A stretch of 64,000 nt of DNA from a bacterium. GTDB lineage: Bacteria > SZUA-182 > DTGQ01. The number at the start of each line of letters is the position of its first letter. Position 1 is the stretch's first letter. Both the position numbers and the translations under genes were made by a program. Below are positions 25,709 through 36,131 of the stretch, piece after piece. The notes beneath the pieces were generated by a model. The model saw only the letters and a program-made list of their open reading frames with translations, made no database searches and was not told where the DNA came from. Where the stretch lies: NCBI GenBank assembly GCA_023512255.1, contig JAILZY010000004.1, positions 1 to 64,000 on the forward strand, written 5' to 3'.

Positions 25709-27550
25709 TTAAATCCTCTCGTTCATGCCGTGCTGAAGCATTTTATTGTACAGAGTCTTGTAATCGATATTTAAGATCTTGGCCGCCTCGGTTTTGTGCC
25801 CGTGGGTTTTTTCAATGGTTTTTTGAATCAATTCCTTTTCCATAGCCGATAAGGCGATTTTGCAGGCCTCGGTTAGACTAAGTTCGCTGCTCAGATCCAC
25901 CCCAAGAAAGTAGCGTGGGATCTCCTCCTCATAGATGGCCTTATTGTCGATTTTGTACTTTTTAGATTTAAGCCATAAAGTTTTATAATCAACCTTAAGT
26001 TTTTTGGCCGCATAATACTTTTTCCCCTCGGTCTCCCGCAGGGCTTTGATGATAATCCATTTTTCCAGTTTTTCTCTGACCTGATAGGCAGCCTCCTGGA
26101 GAGTCATGCCGGCAGAGAAGATTATTGGCTCATTCTTCTTCTCATTCGGTTCCCTGGACTTGAGGCAAAGATTATGCTTGTTGAGCTTTCCATAGAGGGT
26201 CTTAAGGCCGATACCAAGGAGCTTGCTGGTTTCATACTTCTTGTAACCTGTCTTCAGAAAGATTTTCTGAATATAGGCCCTCTCAACCTGTTCGGCAGTG
26301 GTTTTCATCACTTTTTTTAGAGAGGCATTAACTGGAATATCAATTGACAGCTTCATCCAGGCAGAGGTTTTACTTTTTATTCGATAGTTTAAGTGCTCTG
26401 GCCGGATCTGATCCTTGGCCAAGATGGAGGCTCCGTGGATAACGCTCTCTAGCTCACGGACATTGCCCGGCCAATCATATTGAAGAAGAATATCTATGGT
26501 TTCCGGAGACAGAGTCTTGACGGGGTGGCCGTTTTTAGCCGCAGCCCGCTCTAGGAAGAAGTTAGCCAGGAGGATGATATCTTCTTTTCGCTCCCGTAAG
26601 GGAGGAAGATGAATGTTGAACTGGTTGATCCGATAGAAAAGCTCTTCACGGAAGCCGCATTTTTGCATGGCTTCTTGAAGGTCTAGATTGGTGGCGGCAA
26701 TAATGCGGACATCGACATCAATCAGCTCTTTTCCACCGAGGTATTTAATTTTTTTCTCCTGAATGGCCCGAAGTAGCTTGATCTGGTTAGCAGGCTGCAA
26801 GTTGCCGATTTCATCCAGAAATAGCGTCCCGCGGTGAGCCATCTCAAATAAGCCGTTTCTTTTCTGATCGGCACTGGTATAAGCACCCTTTTCATGGCCA
26901 AAAACTTCATTTTCGAACAGAGTCTCAGGGATGGCCGCACAATCAACAGGAATAAAGGGGCCTTCCTTTCGGAGGCTGTTTTCATGGATAGCCCTGGCGA
27001 TTAGCTCCTTTCCTGTACCGCTTTCGCCAGTAATTAGAATGGAAATATCTGAAGGGGCGACCTTTTCAAGCTCATGAAAAACCTTAAGCATTGCTGGCGA
27101 GGCAGTGATGATGTTAGAAAAGTTCGGCTGGCGGTAAAACTCCTTCCGCAGCTTCAGCACTTCTTCCCGCAACTCTTTCTCCCGCAGAGCCTTTCTCAGT
27201 TTCTCTTTCGTCTCCTTGAGGTTAAATGGCTTGGGGAAATAATCATGTGCGCCCCCCTTGATCGCCTTGACCGCATCTTTGACATCAGAATAGGCAGTCA
27301 TGATAAAAACGATAATATCCTCATCATATTCCTTGATTCTCTTAAGGGTTTCCAGCCCGTCTAGGTCGGGCATCTTGACATCCAGAAGAACAAGATCCGG
27401 AGGATTATAGGTAATAAGCTCAAGCCCCTTGGTTCCCCGATCAGCGGTGGTTACCACATAGCCTTCCGCTCCCAGAACATGCGAAAGGCCATTGAGAATT
27501 TCTGCTTCGTCATCAATGATGAGAATTTTCTCCTTGGTATTTTTGGTCAT
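25709..27550 (-). CDS. NtrC-type sigma54 response regulator with three C-terminal Fis-type HTH domains
   Basis: 613 aa from ATG 27550, chosen for the AAGGGG ribosome site; the track start adds 10 residues. Receiver at 1-120 (Asp57 in LVLLDVKMPD). AAA+ domain at about 145-370: Walker A GESGTGKE (175-182), the sigma54-contact loop GAYTSA (222-227, normally GAFTGA), Walker B GTLFLDEIGN. Then three separate Fis-like helix-turn-helix segments, near 410-460 (AYIQKIFLKTGYKKYETSKLLGI), 483-534 (KWIIIKALRETEGKKYYAAKKL) and 558-608 (ELIQKTIEKTHGHKTEAAKIL). The family normally has one. Targets unknown. Confidence 0.92.
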   Translation of the reverse strand: MTKNTKEKILIIDDEAEILNGLSHVLGAEGYVVTTADRGTKGLELITYNPPDLVLLDVKMPDLDGLETLKRIKEYDEDIIVFIMTAYSDVKDAVKAIKGGAHDYFPKPFNLKETKEKLRKALREKELREEVLKLRKEFYRQPNFSNIITASPAMLKVFHELEKVAPSDISILITGESGTGKELIARAIHENSLRKEGPFIPVDCAAIPETLFENEVFGHEKGAYTSADQKRNGLFEMAHRGTLFLDEIGNLQPANQIKLLRAIQEKKIKYLGGKELIDVDVRIIAATNLDLQEAMQKCGFREELFYRINQFNIHLPPLRERKEDIILLANFFLERAAAKNGHPVKTLSPETIDILLQYDWPGNVRELESVIHGASILAKDQIRPEHLNYRIKSKTSAWMKLSIDIPVNASLKKVMKTTAEQVERAYIQKIFLKTGYKKYETSKLLGIGLKTLYGKLNKHNLCLKSREPNEKKNEPIIFSAGMTLQEAAYQVREKLEKWIIIKALRETEGKKYYAAKKLKVDYKTLWLKSKKYKIDNKAIYEEEIPRYFLGVDLSSELSLTEACKIALSAMEKELIQKTIEKTHGHKTEAAKILNIDYKTLYNKMLQHGMNERI

Positions 27551-28216
27551 GTGAGCCCCTTCTTTCCTCAAGTGACACATAGCTTATTTTTAATAGTTAC
27601 CTTTTTTGTATCCGGTATTGCTATATCGCTATACTATATTATATTTATAGCAATTTTACAACATAATTTTGACTACTAGAAGATATTTTTGAAGATATTT
27701 TTAAAGATAAGGAAACCACGATTATTAAGGAGTAGGTACGTTATTCCCCTTGATTTTATCTTATCTTTGATCTATGATTTAAATGATTGAGTAAATAAGA
27801 ATAGCCTATAACTTCCGAATAAGTAACCATCCTCAGCAAATTCCAAAATTTCCCCAGCCTGGATTTATCTTTCAATGCCCTTGAATTATCTTTTGTTATT
27901 ATAGGCATAGGCTTAATGATAGCCTTGGGAGATGACGATATGTGATAATGAAACCTAGTTTAATGCGGTCTTATATTTTGGATCATAGGTAAGTGATAAG
28001 ATTTACTTAAGATTTACTAATGATCATTAATTTTTAGGTGGTAGGGGGGAAAATGATTGTAGGTTAGAATTTTTGATAAATATAATACATTCCCGGCCGG
28101 TCTTATCGAGCCAGAATTTGATCAAAGATACTATCATCTAGCAAGCGAGGGGTGATTTTGGGCTGGCTCATGGCCCGGATGAAGACCTGGGGGAAAGATC
28201 GGAGCAGAGGCTTGTT
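27551..28216. other. Intergenic region, 666 bp, no gene seen
   Basis: AT-rich divergent spacer. It holds a 9-bp inverted repeat ATTGCTATA / TATAGCAAT (27617-27654) close to the start of the sigma54 activator, which could be an operator, and a plus-strand promoter near 28.06 kb. No tRNA, riboswitch or coding frame recognised. Confidence 0.6.
28057..28086 (+). promoter_or_regulatory. Candidate promoter for the unknown membrane protein gene
   Basis: Perfect -10 TATAAT at 28081-28086, with a weak -35 TTGTAG at 28057-28062 and an 18-bp spacer. Confidence 0.35.
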
Positions 28217-29578
28217 ATGGATATACTCACCAAAACCTTCATGAATCCCATAACAGAAGGTCAAAAGGGGCAGTTTAGAACGCAGATAGCCCGATTTCGA
28301 GAATGGATGGCAGAGTTTAGCCTTGAGGGAATACAAAAGGCGCTCAGTGATGTATGTGGTTATGATGTCTCAAAATTTTTGGGTGTAATTTTTGGAAAGG
28401 AATACAAAAAAATCCTGCTCCCCACTCCCGAGATTCTTAAACCCTACTATGGTCAGGGGGAAATTTCGATTACCGAGGCCAAAGCCTACCTGGTGAGCCT
28501 CTATATCTTTAAAATCTGCCTGAATGCTCAAAATTGCGGCTTGATTACCCAAGATCCTTTATTTGGTGAATCGCTCTACCAGCTCCTGAAAGCCAAAATG
28601 GGGGACATTCTCCCTTACGCTGACTGGGAAGCAATCAATCGGTGTCAAAACCTGGCTAGCCTTTTAAATCGAGTAGCCGCACTGTTTCTCCAAAAAAACC
28701 CTCCCTATGCCGTTTATCTCCAGCGGGAAGCCAGACCAGTTGAAATTATCGACCGTGAGGATATGATCGGAGTTTTTATCAACAGCATGAGTTCCCGCTG
28801 GGTAATTCAATTCATGTTTTCACAAGGCTTTTTCGGGGTTTCCTTACTGTGTTCGGTTCAATTTATTCTTAATGCCCGGCGTATGACTCCATTTTTCAAG
28901 TGGGGAGTGGTAACTCTTGGGGGAGTTGCTCTGGTGGTTTCGGTAATATTGCTTATCAACTCTATCATCCAGGCCTGCCGGGATCTAGGTGAGATTGATA
29001 AGATTAAAAGCGGCTATCTCAAATACTTGCCGCAATGGCTTAGCCCGCAGGCTCTGGAGAGGGCAAAACAGCAGATCGTGCCTCAGTTTCTGGCTGCCGA
29101 ATATGGACAAGGTGAACATAACAAAACAAGGCAGCAGGCCCAGGCAGATGAAGAGGGAAGCCTTCAGCTTTTTCTCTTTAAGATAAGAAAGAGAATCCAA
29201 AGAGAGAATCCCTTGGTTGATGAGGAGCAGATGCTGGAGCTGCTCCGGGATGGCCTTGAAAAAATGCATTCCTGGTCAGGATTTCAAGAATTTATAAGAC
29301 AGAAGATCCAAAATGAAGTCCTGCCCCTCATAGACCGAATGGTTGGCGGAAAAAGAAGCCTTGCCCAAAAAATCAATGACCTGAGAAGAATAATCAAGTC
29401 GATGGCCCAGCCTATTCCAGAGCGCCAGATTCGCCAATTGATGATCGAAGGAGTGAAAAAATCAGAGGATCTACAGCAGTTTCGGACCTTTATAGTTAAA
29501 AGGCTTAAGGAGCTTAATTTGATCAGGAATGTATCTTTTGCCGATCGCTTTGCTAGAATTTTTATATTTATGGACTAA
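28217..29578 (+). CDS. Unrecognised protein with two membrane helices
   Basis: 453 aa; I do not recognise a family. Residues 1-190 are soluble and helix-rich. Two hydrophobic segments lie near 205-225 (FMFSQGFFGVSLLCSVQFIL) and 232-255 (WGVVTLGGVALVVSVILLI). Residues about 285-453 are charged and helical, with repeated IRQKIQNE- and IRQLMIEG-like stretches that may form a coiled coil. The frame is closed by a stop at about 28.14 kb, so ATG 28217 is the likely start, though its ribosome site is weak. It is flanked by its own promoter and by a hairpin element 10 bp after the stop. Confidence 0.7.
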   Translation: MDILTKTFMNPITEGQKGQFRTQIARFREWMAEFSLEGIQKALSDVCGYDVSKFLGVIFGKEYKKILLPTPEILKPYYGQGEISITEAKAYLVSLYIFKICLNAQNCGLITQDPLFGESLYQLLKAKMGDILPYADWEAINRCQNLASLLNRVAALFLQKNPPYAVYLQREARPVEIIDREDMIGVFINSMSSRWVIQFMFSQGFFGVSLLCSVQFILNARRMTPFFKWGVVTLGGVALVVSVILLINSIIQACRDLGEIDKIKSGYLKYLPQWLSPQALERAKQQIVPQFLAAEYGQGEHNKTRQQAQADEEGSLQLFLFKIRKRIQRENPLVDEEQMLELLRDGLEKMHSWSGFQEFIRQKIQNEVLPLIDRMVGGKRSLAQKINDLRRIIKSMAQPIPERQIRQLMIEGVKKSEDLQQFRTFIVKRLKELNLIRNVSFADRFARIFIFMD

Positions 29579-29587
29579 AGGCTAAAG

Positions 29588-29714
29588 AAGGGGGAAACCC
29601 TTTTGAAAAAGGGTTTCCCCCTTATACCCCTTTCCCAAAACTTTAATTAATATTAATTAAAGTTTTGGGAGGATGGTTTGGAAGGAACACTTTCTCAAAA
29701 GGGTTCCTTCCAAA
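29588..29714 (+). repeat. Triple-hairpin dispersed element, copy 1
   Basis: Three hairpins in a row. A: 17-bp perfect stem AAGGGGGAAACCCTTTT with a 2-nt loop (29588-29623). B: 17-bp perfect stem CCCAAAACTTTAATTAA with a 2-nt loop (29634-29669). C: 12-bp stem TTTGGAAGGAAC / GTTCCTTCCAAA (29677-29714). The same order recurs at 52.5 kb, and A plus half of B recur inverted at 50.9 kb. It follows a stop codon and may also end transcription. Confidence 0.9.
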
Positions 29715-29784
29715 AGAAAAGGCTTGCTTAAATCAGTCTGCTAAAGGTAAAATGGAAAGCTAAAAAAGAGGGGGTACGCAATCC

Positions 29785-31527
29785 ATGATGAGCATCCTGC
29801 GGCTGGCTATGGCCCAGATTAATCCGGTAGTTGGAAATCTTGAAAGCAACAAGCATAAGATCTTGCACTATCTTGCTTTGGCCAAAGAGTTAGGGGCGGA
29901 CCTTGTAACCTTTCCCGAACTTTCCATCTGCGGCTATCCACCTGAGGATCTTTTACTTAACCCATCTTTTATCCAGGACAACTTGAGTATTTTGCAGCAG
30001 ATCAGGGAGTCTGTTGACTCATCTCCTATTGTCTGTGTAGGATTTGCTGATCGTGCAAGCGACGGAAAAGTTTATAACGCCGCGGCCCTGATCCAGCAGC
30101 GAGAGATCAAGGGTGTATATCACAAGATTCATCTTCCCAATTACGGAGTCTTTGACGAAAAGCGCTACTTTCATCCTGGGGACAGATGTCTCATAGTAGA
30201 GGTGGCAGGAGTTAGCCTGGGCATTACCATCTGCGAGGATCTGTGGTATGAGGATATTATCAGGCAGTTAAGCCAAAGTGGGGCTGATTTGGTGATCAAT
30301 ATTTCATCCTCTCCCTATCATCAGGGCAAAAGGCACCTGCGAGAGCGGATGCTTGGTAGAATGGCCAGAGAAAATCAGGTCTTTTTGGCCTATACCAATC
30401 TGGTAGGCGGACAGGATGAGCTGGTTTTTGATGGGCATAGTTTTGTTTTGGATGATCGAGGAGATCTTTTGACCAGGGGCAAATCCTTTGAGGAAGAGCT
30501 CCTGATCGCAGACCTTGAGGTAGGTGCCCTGACCAGGGCCCGCACCATCCGTCAAAAGCAGGAAAAGGTGCAGGAGCCAGTATATCCGGTTCAAAGGCTC
30601 TGTCTTCCCGCGGCCTCTCACCCTTTGAATCACCGCTCTCCTTTGCCGCTGCGCAAATCTGCCTGTCTTTCTCCTTTGGCTGAGGTCTATCAGGCCCTGC
30701 TTTTGGGAATTCGGGATTATGTGCGCAAAAACAATTTTCGCAAAGTGGTCATTGGCTTGAGCGGAGGCGTTGATTCGGCTCTGACCGCTGCCTTGGCCAC
30801 CGATGCCCTGGGATGTGAAAACGTGGTCGGCGTGATCATGCCATCTCGCTTTTCCTCTGCTGAAACTCAGGCCGATGCTCGGCGGGTAGCTGAGAATTTG
30901 GGCATTCAACATCTTGAGCTGCCTATTCAGGAGATTCAAAATACCTATTTGCAGGTCCTAGCAGAAACCTTTCGATCTTATCCGTCCGATGTAACCGAAG
31001 AGAATCTTCAGGCCAGAATTAGAGGGAATCTCCTAATGGCTCTGTCGAACAAATTCGGCTGGCTGGTGCTGACCACTGGCAACAAGAGCGAGACCAGTGT
31101 TGGCTACTGTACCCTTTATGGTGATATGGCTGGCGGATTTGCAGCCATCAAGGATGTATTTAAAACTATGGTCTATCACCTGGCCAGATACCGTAACAAG
31201 CAGGCTGGATTCGACCTCATCCCTCAAACTATCCTGGATCGGCCACCTACGGCTGAGCTTGCCCCTGGGCAGAAGGATCAGGATCTTCTGCCTCCCTATC
31301 CCGTTTTGGATGCTATCTTGCGTCGCTATATTGAAAGGGATGAATCCTTGGCCCAGATCGTGGCCGCAGGCTATGAGCCAGAGCTAGTCAAGAAGGTCTT
31401 AACTATGGTTGACCGCAACGAATACAAGCGCCGCCAAGCCCCGCCCGGCATCAAGATTACCCCTAAAGCCTTTGGCCGCGATCGGCGCATGCCCATAACT
31501 AACGGCTATTGGCTCAACCGGCATTGA
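29785..31527 (+). CDS. nadE: Glutamine-dependent NAD+ synthetase
   Basis: 580 aa, the long form. Residues 1-270 are a nitrilase-fold glutaminase (Glu in TFPELSICGYPPEDLL, Lys in YHKIHLPNYG, Cys in ITICEDLW). Residues about 310-580 are the synthetase with the PP-loop IGLSGGVDSALTAAL. Ammonia from glutamine is used to amidate deamido-NAD+. An AGAGGGGG ribosome site precedes the ATG, and ATG 29788 is an alternative. It stands alone, convergent with the binding-protein gene. Confidence 0.95.
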   Translation: MMSILRLAMAQINPVVGNLESNKHKILHYLALAKELGADLVTFPELSICGYPPEDLLLNPSFIQDNLSILQQIRESVDSSPIVCVGFADRASDGKVYNAAALIQQREIKGVYHKIHLPNYGVFDEKRYFHPGDRCLIVEVAGVSLGITICEDLWYEDIIRQLSQSGADLVINISSSPYHQGKRHLRERMLGRMARENQVFLAYTNLVGGQDELVFDGHSFVLDDRGDLLTRGKSFEEELLIADLEVGALTRARTIRQKQEKVQEPVYPVQRLCLPAASHPLNHRSPLPLRKSACLSPLAEVYQALLLGIRDYVRKNNFRKVVIGLSGGVDSALTAALATDALGCENVVGVIMPSRFSSAETQADARRVAENLGIQHLELPIQEIQNTYLQVLAETFRSYPSDVTEENLQARIRGNLLMALSNKFGWLVLTTGNKSETSVGYCTLYGDMAGGFAAIKDVFKTMVYHLARYRNKQAGFDLIPQTILDRPPTAELAPGQKDQDLLPPYPVLDAILRRYIERDESLAQIVAAGYEPELVKKVLTMVDRNEYKRRQAPPGIKITPKAFGRDRRMPITNGYWLNRH

Positions 31528-31534
31528 TCTATTT

Positions 31535-33157
31535 TCAGGGAGCGCAAAAGACCTGCCGCAGCGAGATGAACTCACCACCCGGATAGAGCACAAACCCCTG
31601 CACCCTGCGGCTTATAACCGCCACATTGGTCTGATACCACAGGCTGACATAGGGAAGATCGGCGGCAATGATCTTTTGAGCCGCGCTGTAGATTTTTTTG
31701 CGGGCTGCAAGATCCATCGTTTTTCTCCCCTCCTCTAGGAGAAGATCAAGGTCGCGGTTTCGATACCGACCTCGATTGGCTCCGTGCGGCGGAACACTAG
31801 AGGAGTGAAAGAGGTGATAGTAAATATCAGGGTCGGTTACTCCCACCCATTGAAGTGAGCAGAGCTGAAAATTACCCGATCTAATATCAGAGAAAAAGGT
31901 GCCCCACTCATAACTTCTGATCTCAACGGCGATGCCGATCTCAGCCAGCTCCTGCTGAATGATCTCAGCTACCTTTTTGCTTAGCTCATTCTGTGAGGTT
32001 TTATACACCAGAGAAAATCGGCTGGCTGGCCCCTGCTGGCCGTCAGGATCGGTGAATCCTGCCTCATCTAAAAGCTGCAGCGCCTCTTTTGGGTTATAGT
32101 CGTAGCGAGCCACCTTGGGCTCATAAGCCCAGTTGCTCGGAGCGAGCACACCGCTGGCTGGCTCAGCTAACCCTCCCATGAGCTGTTGGATAATCAGCGG
32201 GCGGTTGATAGCCAAGGCGATGGCTTTTCTCACCGCGAGGTGTCTGAGAATTGGATCCTCAAGATTAAAGGCCAGATAGGTGTAATTGGTGCCCATCTTT
32301 TTGATAATCTGAACTTGGGGATTATTCTTAAGCGAGTCGAGGGCATCTGGGGATAGGGCATTTTGCACAAGGTCTAGGTTGCCCTTTTTCACCTCAAGCA
32401 GCCTGATGGTTTCATCCGGTATGATCCGATAGATCAGGCCGCTAAGCCGCGGGCGCCCTTCAAAATACTGCTCGAAGGGCTGAAAGGTCAGCGACTCATC
32501 AGGCTCCCAGTCAGTAAGCCGATAGGGGCCGCTGCCTACAGGCCGCGTGGTGAGTTTGCTGCCACCACCAGGCTTTTCAGCCACATGCCGAGGAACAATC
32601 CCTAGGGTCATGTTAGTCAGAAAAGGGGCAAAGGGCTCCTTTAGCTTGAATCTGACCGTGTATGGATCGAGGACCTCGATTCGCTCGATCTGGCGATATG
32701 ATTCTTTGAGCGGCGAGGGAAAGTCAGGCTTTAGGATACTTTCGAAGGTATATTTGACATCTTCTGCGGTCAGCTCGGCTCCATCATGGAATCTGACTCC
32801 TTGGCGCAAAAAGAAAATATAGGTAGTCTCATCCGGCATCTCCCACCGCTCGGCAAGGTCTGGGACCAGACTAGAGTCGGGCGTTTTTTTGACCAGGCCG
32901 TTGTAGACAATCTGAATTACCCGGGCCGAATAGGCATCCGTAGCTAGCCGCGGATCAAGGGTAATAGGGCTTCCCTCCATACCAACGACCAGAGGAGACT
33001 GGCTACTGCCCGAAGGCCCCTTGGACTGACAGGAGGAGCAAAGCGCCACCACCACAAGACACAAGATAAGGCAAGCCAAACCACTTGGCAGAATGGCTGG
33101 CCAAATTTTTGTCCAAGACCTCTTTTGGCTTCTCATAGCCCTGCTCATCATAGCCAC
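31535..33157 (-). CDS. Family 5 extracellular solute-binding lipoprotein (peptide/nickel ABC type)
   Basis: 540 aa. A long hydrophobic signal ends in the lipobox ALCSSC, so it is a lipid-anchored periplasmic protein. The body matches the OppA/DppA group: ITLDPRLATDAYSARVIQIVYNGL, LRQGVRFHDGAELTAEDVKYTFE, and the FNLEDPILRHLAVRKAIALAINR block. The start is GTG 33157, four bases after the pyrC stop, with GGGGAG 9 nt upstream. Permease and ATPase genes are not nearby, so it may serve a transporter encoded elsewhere. Substrate unknown; peptides are the usual ligand. Confidence 0.9.
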   Translation of the reverse strand: MAMMSRAMRSQKRSWTKIWPAILPSGLACLILCLVVVALCSSCQSKGPSGSSQSPLVVGMEGSPITLDPRLATDAYSARVIQIVYNGLVKKTPDSSLVPDLAERWEMPDETTYIFFLRQGVRFHDGAELTAEDVKYTFESILKPDFPSPLKESYRQIERIEVLDPYTVRFKLKEPFAPFLTNMTLGIVPRHVAEKPGGGSKLTTRPVGSGPYRLTDWEPDESLTFQPFEQYFEGRPRLSGLIYRIIPDETIRLLEVKKGNLDLVQNALSPDALDSLKNNPQVQIIKKMGTNYTYLAFNLEDPILRHLAVRKAIALAINRPLIIQQLMGGLAEPASGVLAPSNWAYEPKVARYDYNPKEALQLLDEAGFTDPDGQQGPASRFSLVYKTSQNELSKKVAEIIQQELAEIGIAVEIRSYEWGTFFSDIRSGNFQLCSLQWVGVTDPDIYYHLFHSSSVPPHGANRGRYRNRDLDLLLEEGRKTMDLAARKKIYSAAQKIIAADLPYVSLWYQTNVAVISRRVQGFVLYPGGEFISLRQVFCAP

Positions 33158-33160
33158 AAG

Positions 33161-34468
33161 CTAGCGCTCCCCAGCTACTGCTTCTGCTGTATCCCTGGGG
33201 AAAACTACCCTTCCGGCCCGTAGGGTCATGACCACGCACCCTTTCAGTTCCTGGCCATGGAAAGGAGTATTTCTTCCCTTGGAATAAAATCGGCTGGCAT
33301 CCACTACAATCCTCTTTTCAGGATCAATGAGGCAGATATCAGCCGCGCTTCCCACCGATAGGGTCCCGGCAGGCAAGTTTAAAATTTTGGCTGGATTGAC
33401 CGTGAGTTTGGCTATCAGGGTAAGCAGATCAAGCTTTCGGGTATGATAGAGATTGGTCAGGGAGACAGAGAGCAGGGTTTCGAGTCCCACGATGCCAAAG
33501 GGTGCAAGATCATACTCTTGCTCCTTCTCGGCCAGGGTATGCGGTGCATGGTCACTGGCAATGGCATCAATTGTGCCATCAGCCAAGGCCTCGATCACTG
33601 CCTGGCGGTCAGCCTGGGTGCGAAGTGGAGGGTTTACCTTAGTATTGGGGTCAAAATTGGCCACAAGATCTTCCGTCAGGCTGAAATGATGGGGGGTAGC
33701 CTCAGCCGTAACCTGCACCCCCTCTTGTTTGGCCTGACGGATCAGGGCGCAGCTTGTGGCTGTAGACACATGAGCAATGTGCAGGCGGCCCTTAGTCATT
33801 TTGGCCAGCAGCAGATCCCTGGCCACCATAACCTCTTCTGCTGCCGCCGGGATCCCTTTGAGGCCGGTCAGGGTAGAAATATACCCTTCATTTACCACTC
33901 CATCGGCGCTGAGGTTGAGATCTTCGCAGTGAGAAATTAGGGGAAAGTCAAACAGCCGAGCATATTCCAGCGCCCGGCGCATGAGGAGAGCATTCATAAC
34001 CGGCCTGCCGTCATCGGAGCAGGCCACAGCCCCAGCTTCCCAAATCTCGGCCATCTCGGCCATCTCCTCACCCCGCAGCCCTTTTGAGATAGCCCCTATC
34101 GGATACACCCCCACTAGATCCACCTCGCGGGAGCGGCGCAGAATAAATTCGGTTACCGACTTATTATCATTCACCGGCGAGGTGTTTGGCATACAGGCCA
34201 GCGAGGTTACTCCTCCGGCCGCCGCGGCTGCACAGCCCGTAGCAATCGTCTCTTTATCTTCTCTGCCCGGCTCGCGAAGATGGACATGCATATCGATTAG
34301 CCCCGGTGTAACCAGCAGCCCCCGGGCATCAATCAGTCGAACATCTTGCCCAACCGGCAGATTTTTCCCCACCGCCTTGATCTTTCCATCCTCAATCAGA
34401 ACATCAAACAGGCCATCGGTCTGATTAGCTGGATCGACAACTCTTCCCCCTTGAATAATGATTTTCAA
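33161..34468 (-). CDS. pyrC: Dihydroorotase
   Basis: 435 aa, amidohydrolase type I. It closes carbamoyl-aspartate to dihydroorotate. The metal-binding [10 protein letters not shown] is near residue 60, SHCEDLNLS and HIAHVST supply further His ligands, and IASDHAPHT supplies the Asp. It overlaps the end of pyrB by 4 bp (ATGA), so the two are translationally coupled and their enzymes act in sequence. Confidence 0.96.
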   Translation of the reverse strand: MKIIIQGGRVVDPANQTDGLFDVLIEDGKIKAVGKNLPVGQDVRLIDARGLLVTPGLIDMHVHLREPGREDKETIATGCAAAAAGGVTSLACMPNTSPVNDNKSVTEFILRRSREVDLVGVYPIGAISKGLRGEEMAEMAEIWEAGAVACSDDGRPVMNALLMRRALEYARLFDFPLISHCEDLNLSADGVVNEGYISTLTGLKGIPAAAEEVMVARDLLLAKMTKGRLHIAHVSTATSCALIRQAKQEGVQVTAEATPHHFSLTEDLVANFDPNTKVNPPLRTQADRQAVIEALADGTIDAIASDHAPHTLAEKEQEYDLAPFGIVGLETLLSVSLTNLYHTRKLDLLTLIAKLTVNPAKILNLPAGTLSVGSAADICLIDPEKRIVVDASRFYSKGRNTPFHGQELKGCVVMTLRAGRVVFPRDTAEAVAGER

Positions 34469-35409
34469 CTTTCACCCCCAAGAATGAGATAGAGTAAGGC
34501 CATGCGGACAGCAAGCCCATTGGTTACCTGATCGAGAATGAGAGAGAAGGGAGCATCCGCTACCTGCGGATCGATCTCAATTCCCCGGTTGATCGGGCCA
34601 GGATGCATAATGAGTACATCTTTTTGCGCCTTAGACAACTTGGCTAAGGTCAGACCATAGAGTCTGGAATACTCTCGAATCGAAGGGAAAAATAATCTAT
34701 TTTGCCGCTCAAGTTGTATCCGCAAAAGGATGATCACATCACAGTCAGCAATTCCCCGCTCAAGGTTGTACTCAACCACCACCCCAAGCTTCTCGATCAG
34801 CGGCGGGATAAGGGTTGGTGGGCCAACCACCTTGACCGCAGCTCCCATCTTCACCAGGGCGAAAATATCCGACCTGGCCACTCGGCTGTGGATAATATCA
34901 CCAACAATAGCTACCTTCAGCCCCTCGATTTTCCCCTTGTGCTCCCTTATGGTAAGCAGATCCAAAAGAGCCTGGGTTGGGTGCTCATGCGCTCCATCGC
35001 CGGCATTGATAACGGCAAATTTCGCTTTTTGAGCCAAAAAATGAGGCGCTCCTGGTATAGGATGCCGGATGACAATAATGTCGGGATTCATAGCCTCCAG
35101 GGTCTTAGCCATGTCTTTTAGACTCTCCCCCTTGGTTAGACTGCTGGCTGAGGGCGAGATATTGATCGTGTCAGCACTCAGTCTCTTGCCAGCGATTTCA
35201 AAGGAAACCCTGGTCCTGGTGCTAGGCTCGTGGAATAGATTGATTACTGTTTTTCCCCGAAGTGTGGGGACCTTTTTGATTGGCCGGGTGAGCACTTCCT
35301 TAAAGGATTCTGCTGTATCGAGAATAAAACATATCTCCTCCCGGCTCAATTCCTGAATACCTAATAAGTCCTTCCTCTTGAACAACCTTTCTGATCCTTC
35401 TTCAAACAC
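34465..35409 (-). CDS. pyrB: Aspartate carbamoyltransferase, catalytic chain
   Basis: 314 aa, the standard length. It condenses carbamoyl phosphate with aspartate. The carbamoyl-phosphate site is [15 protein letters not shown], and [12 protein letters not shown] plus [13 protein letters not shown] follow. No pyrI regulatory chain is present, as expected where PyrR controls the operon. An AT-rich 110-bp spacer separates it from pyrR. Confidence 0.97.
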   Translation of the reverse strand: MFEEGSERLFKRKDLLGIQELSREEICFILDTAESFKEVLTRPIKKVPTLRGKTVINLFHEPSTRTRVSFEIAGKRLSADTINISPSASSLTKGESLKDMAKTLEAMNPDIIVIRHPIPGAPHFLAQKAKFAVINAGDGAHEHPTQALLDLLTIREHKGKIEGLKVAIVGDIIHSRVARSDIFALVKMGAAVKVVGPPTLIPPLIEKLGVVVEYNLERGIADCDVIILLRIQLERQNRLFFPSIREYSRLYGLTLAKLSKAQKDVLIMHPGPINRGIEIDPQVADAPFSLILDQVTNGLAVRMALLYLILGGES

Positions 35410-35519
35410 TGCTTTTTATACAATAAATATTCAATAAATATTGCAAAAATAAATAGTGTAAATAATAAAATAACAAAAAATAATGAAATAATAAAAGATA
35501 CTGCAATAAAAATACTGCT

Positions 35520-36077
35520 CTACCACCTGGTTTCCTCAGGGTGAGGGAGAATGAAAACCCCGTCTTCCTCCCCCGCCTCCTCCAGAGTAACTTTGACTGA
35601 CTCATCTTGACTGGTGTCCACTGTCAGGCCGATATAATTGGCGCAAATAGGCAATTCCCGATGTCCCCTGTCGACCAAAACAGCTAATTTGATGGTCTTA
35701 GGCCGGCCAAGATCAATCAGAGCATCAAGCGCCGCCCGGATAGTTCTTCCAGTATACAAAACATCATCTACCAGGACAATATCTTTATTAGTAACGGGAA
35801 AATTTATCTCTGTTTTTTTTAAAACCGGCTTGCACGATGAGCCACCGATATCATCACGGTAGAGGGTAACGTCAATCGCCCCGATCGGCAAAAGGGCACC
35901 TGAAAGCTCTTGAATGATCATGCTCAGCCGCCTGGCCAGCTCAACCCCTTTTGACCTGATTCCTACTAAGGCCACATCATTAAGATGAGAATGTTCAGCC
36001 AGAATCTGCCGCGACATCTTCCGTAGGGCACTCTGAATGTCTTCCTTGGTCATAATTGTTCGCCACTCTTTTTCCAT
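35520..36077 (-). CDS. pyrR: PyrR bifunctional regulator / uracil phosphoribosyltransferase
   Basis: 185 aa. The PRPP loop DIVLVDDVLYTGRTIRAALDAL marks the phosphoribosyltransferase fold. N-terminal GIRSKGVELARRL and DVTLYRDD match PyrR. In Gram-positives PyrR binds pyr mRNA and causes attenuation in response to UMP. I do not see a clear attenuator in the 54-bp spacer upstream or the AT-rich spacer downstream, so its target here is unproven. It sits directly upstream of pyrB. Confidence 0.95.
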   Translation of the reverse strand: MEKEWRTIMTKEDIQSALRKMSRQILAEHSHLNDVALVGIRSKGVELARRLSMIIQELSGALLPIGAIDVTLYRDDIGGSSCKPVLKKTEINFPVTNKDIVLVDDVLYTGRTIRAALDALIDLGRPKTIKLAVLVDRGHRELPICANYIGLTVDTSQDESVKVTLEEAGEEDGVFILPHPEETRW

Positions 36078-36131
36078 AATTCGCTCTCCTCTTGCAGGCG
36101 GTGTGTGGTCTGACTAATTTCTGACACGGCT

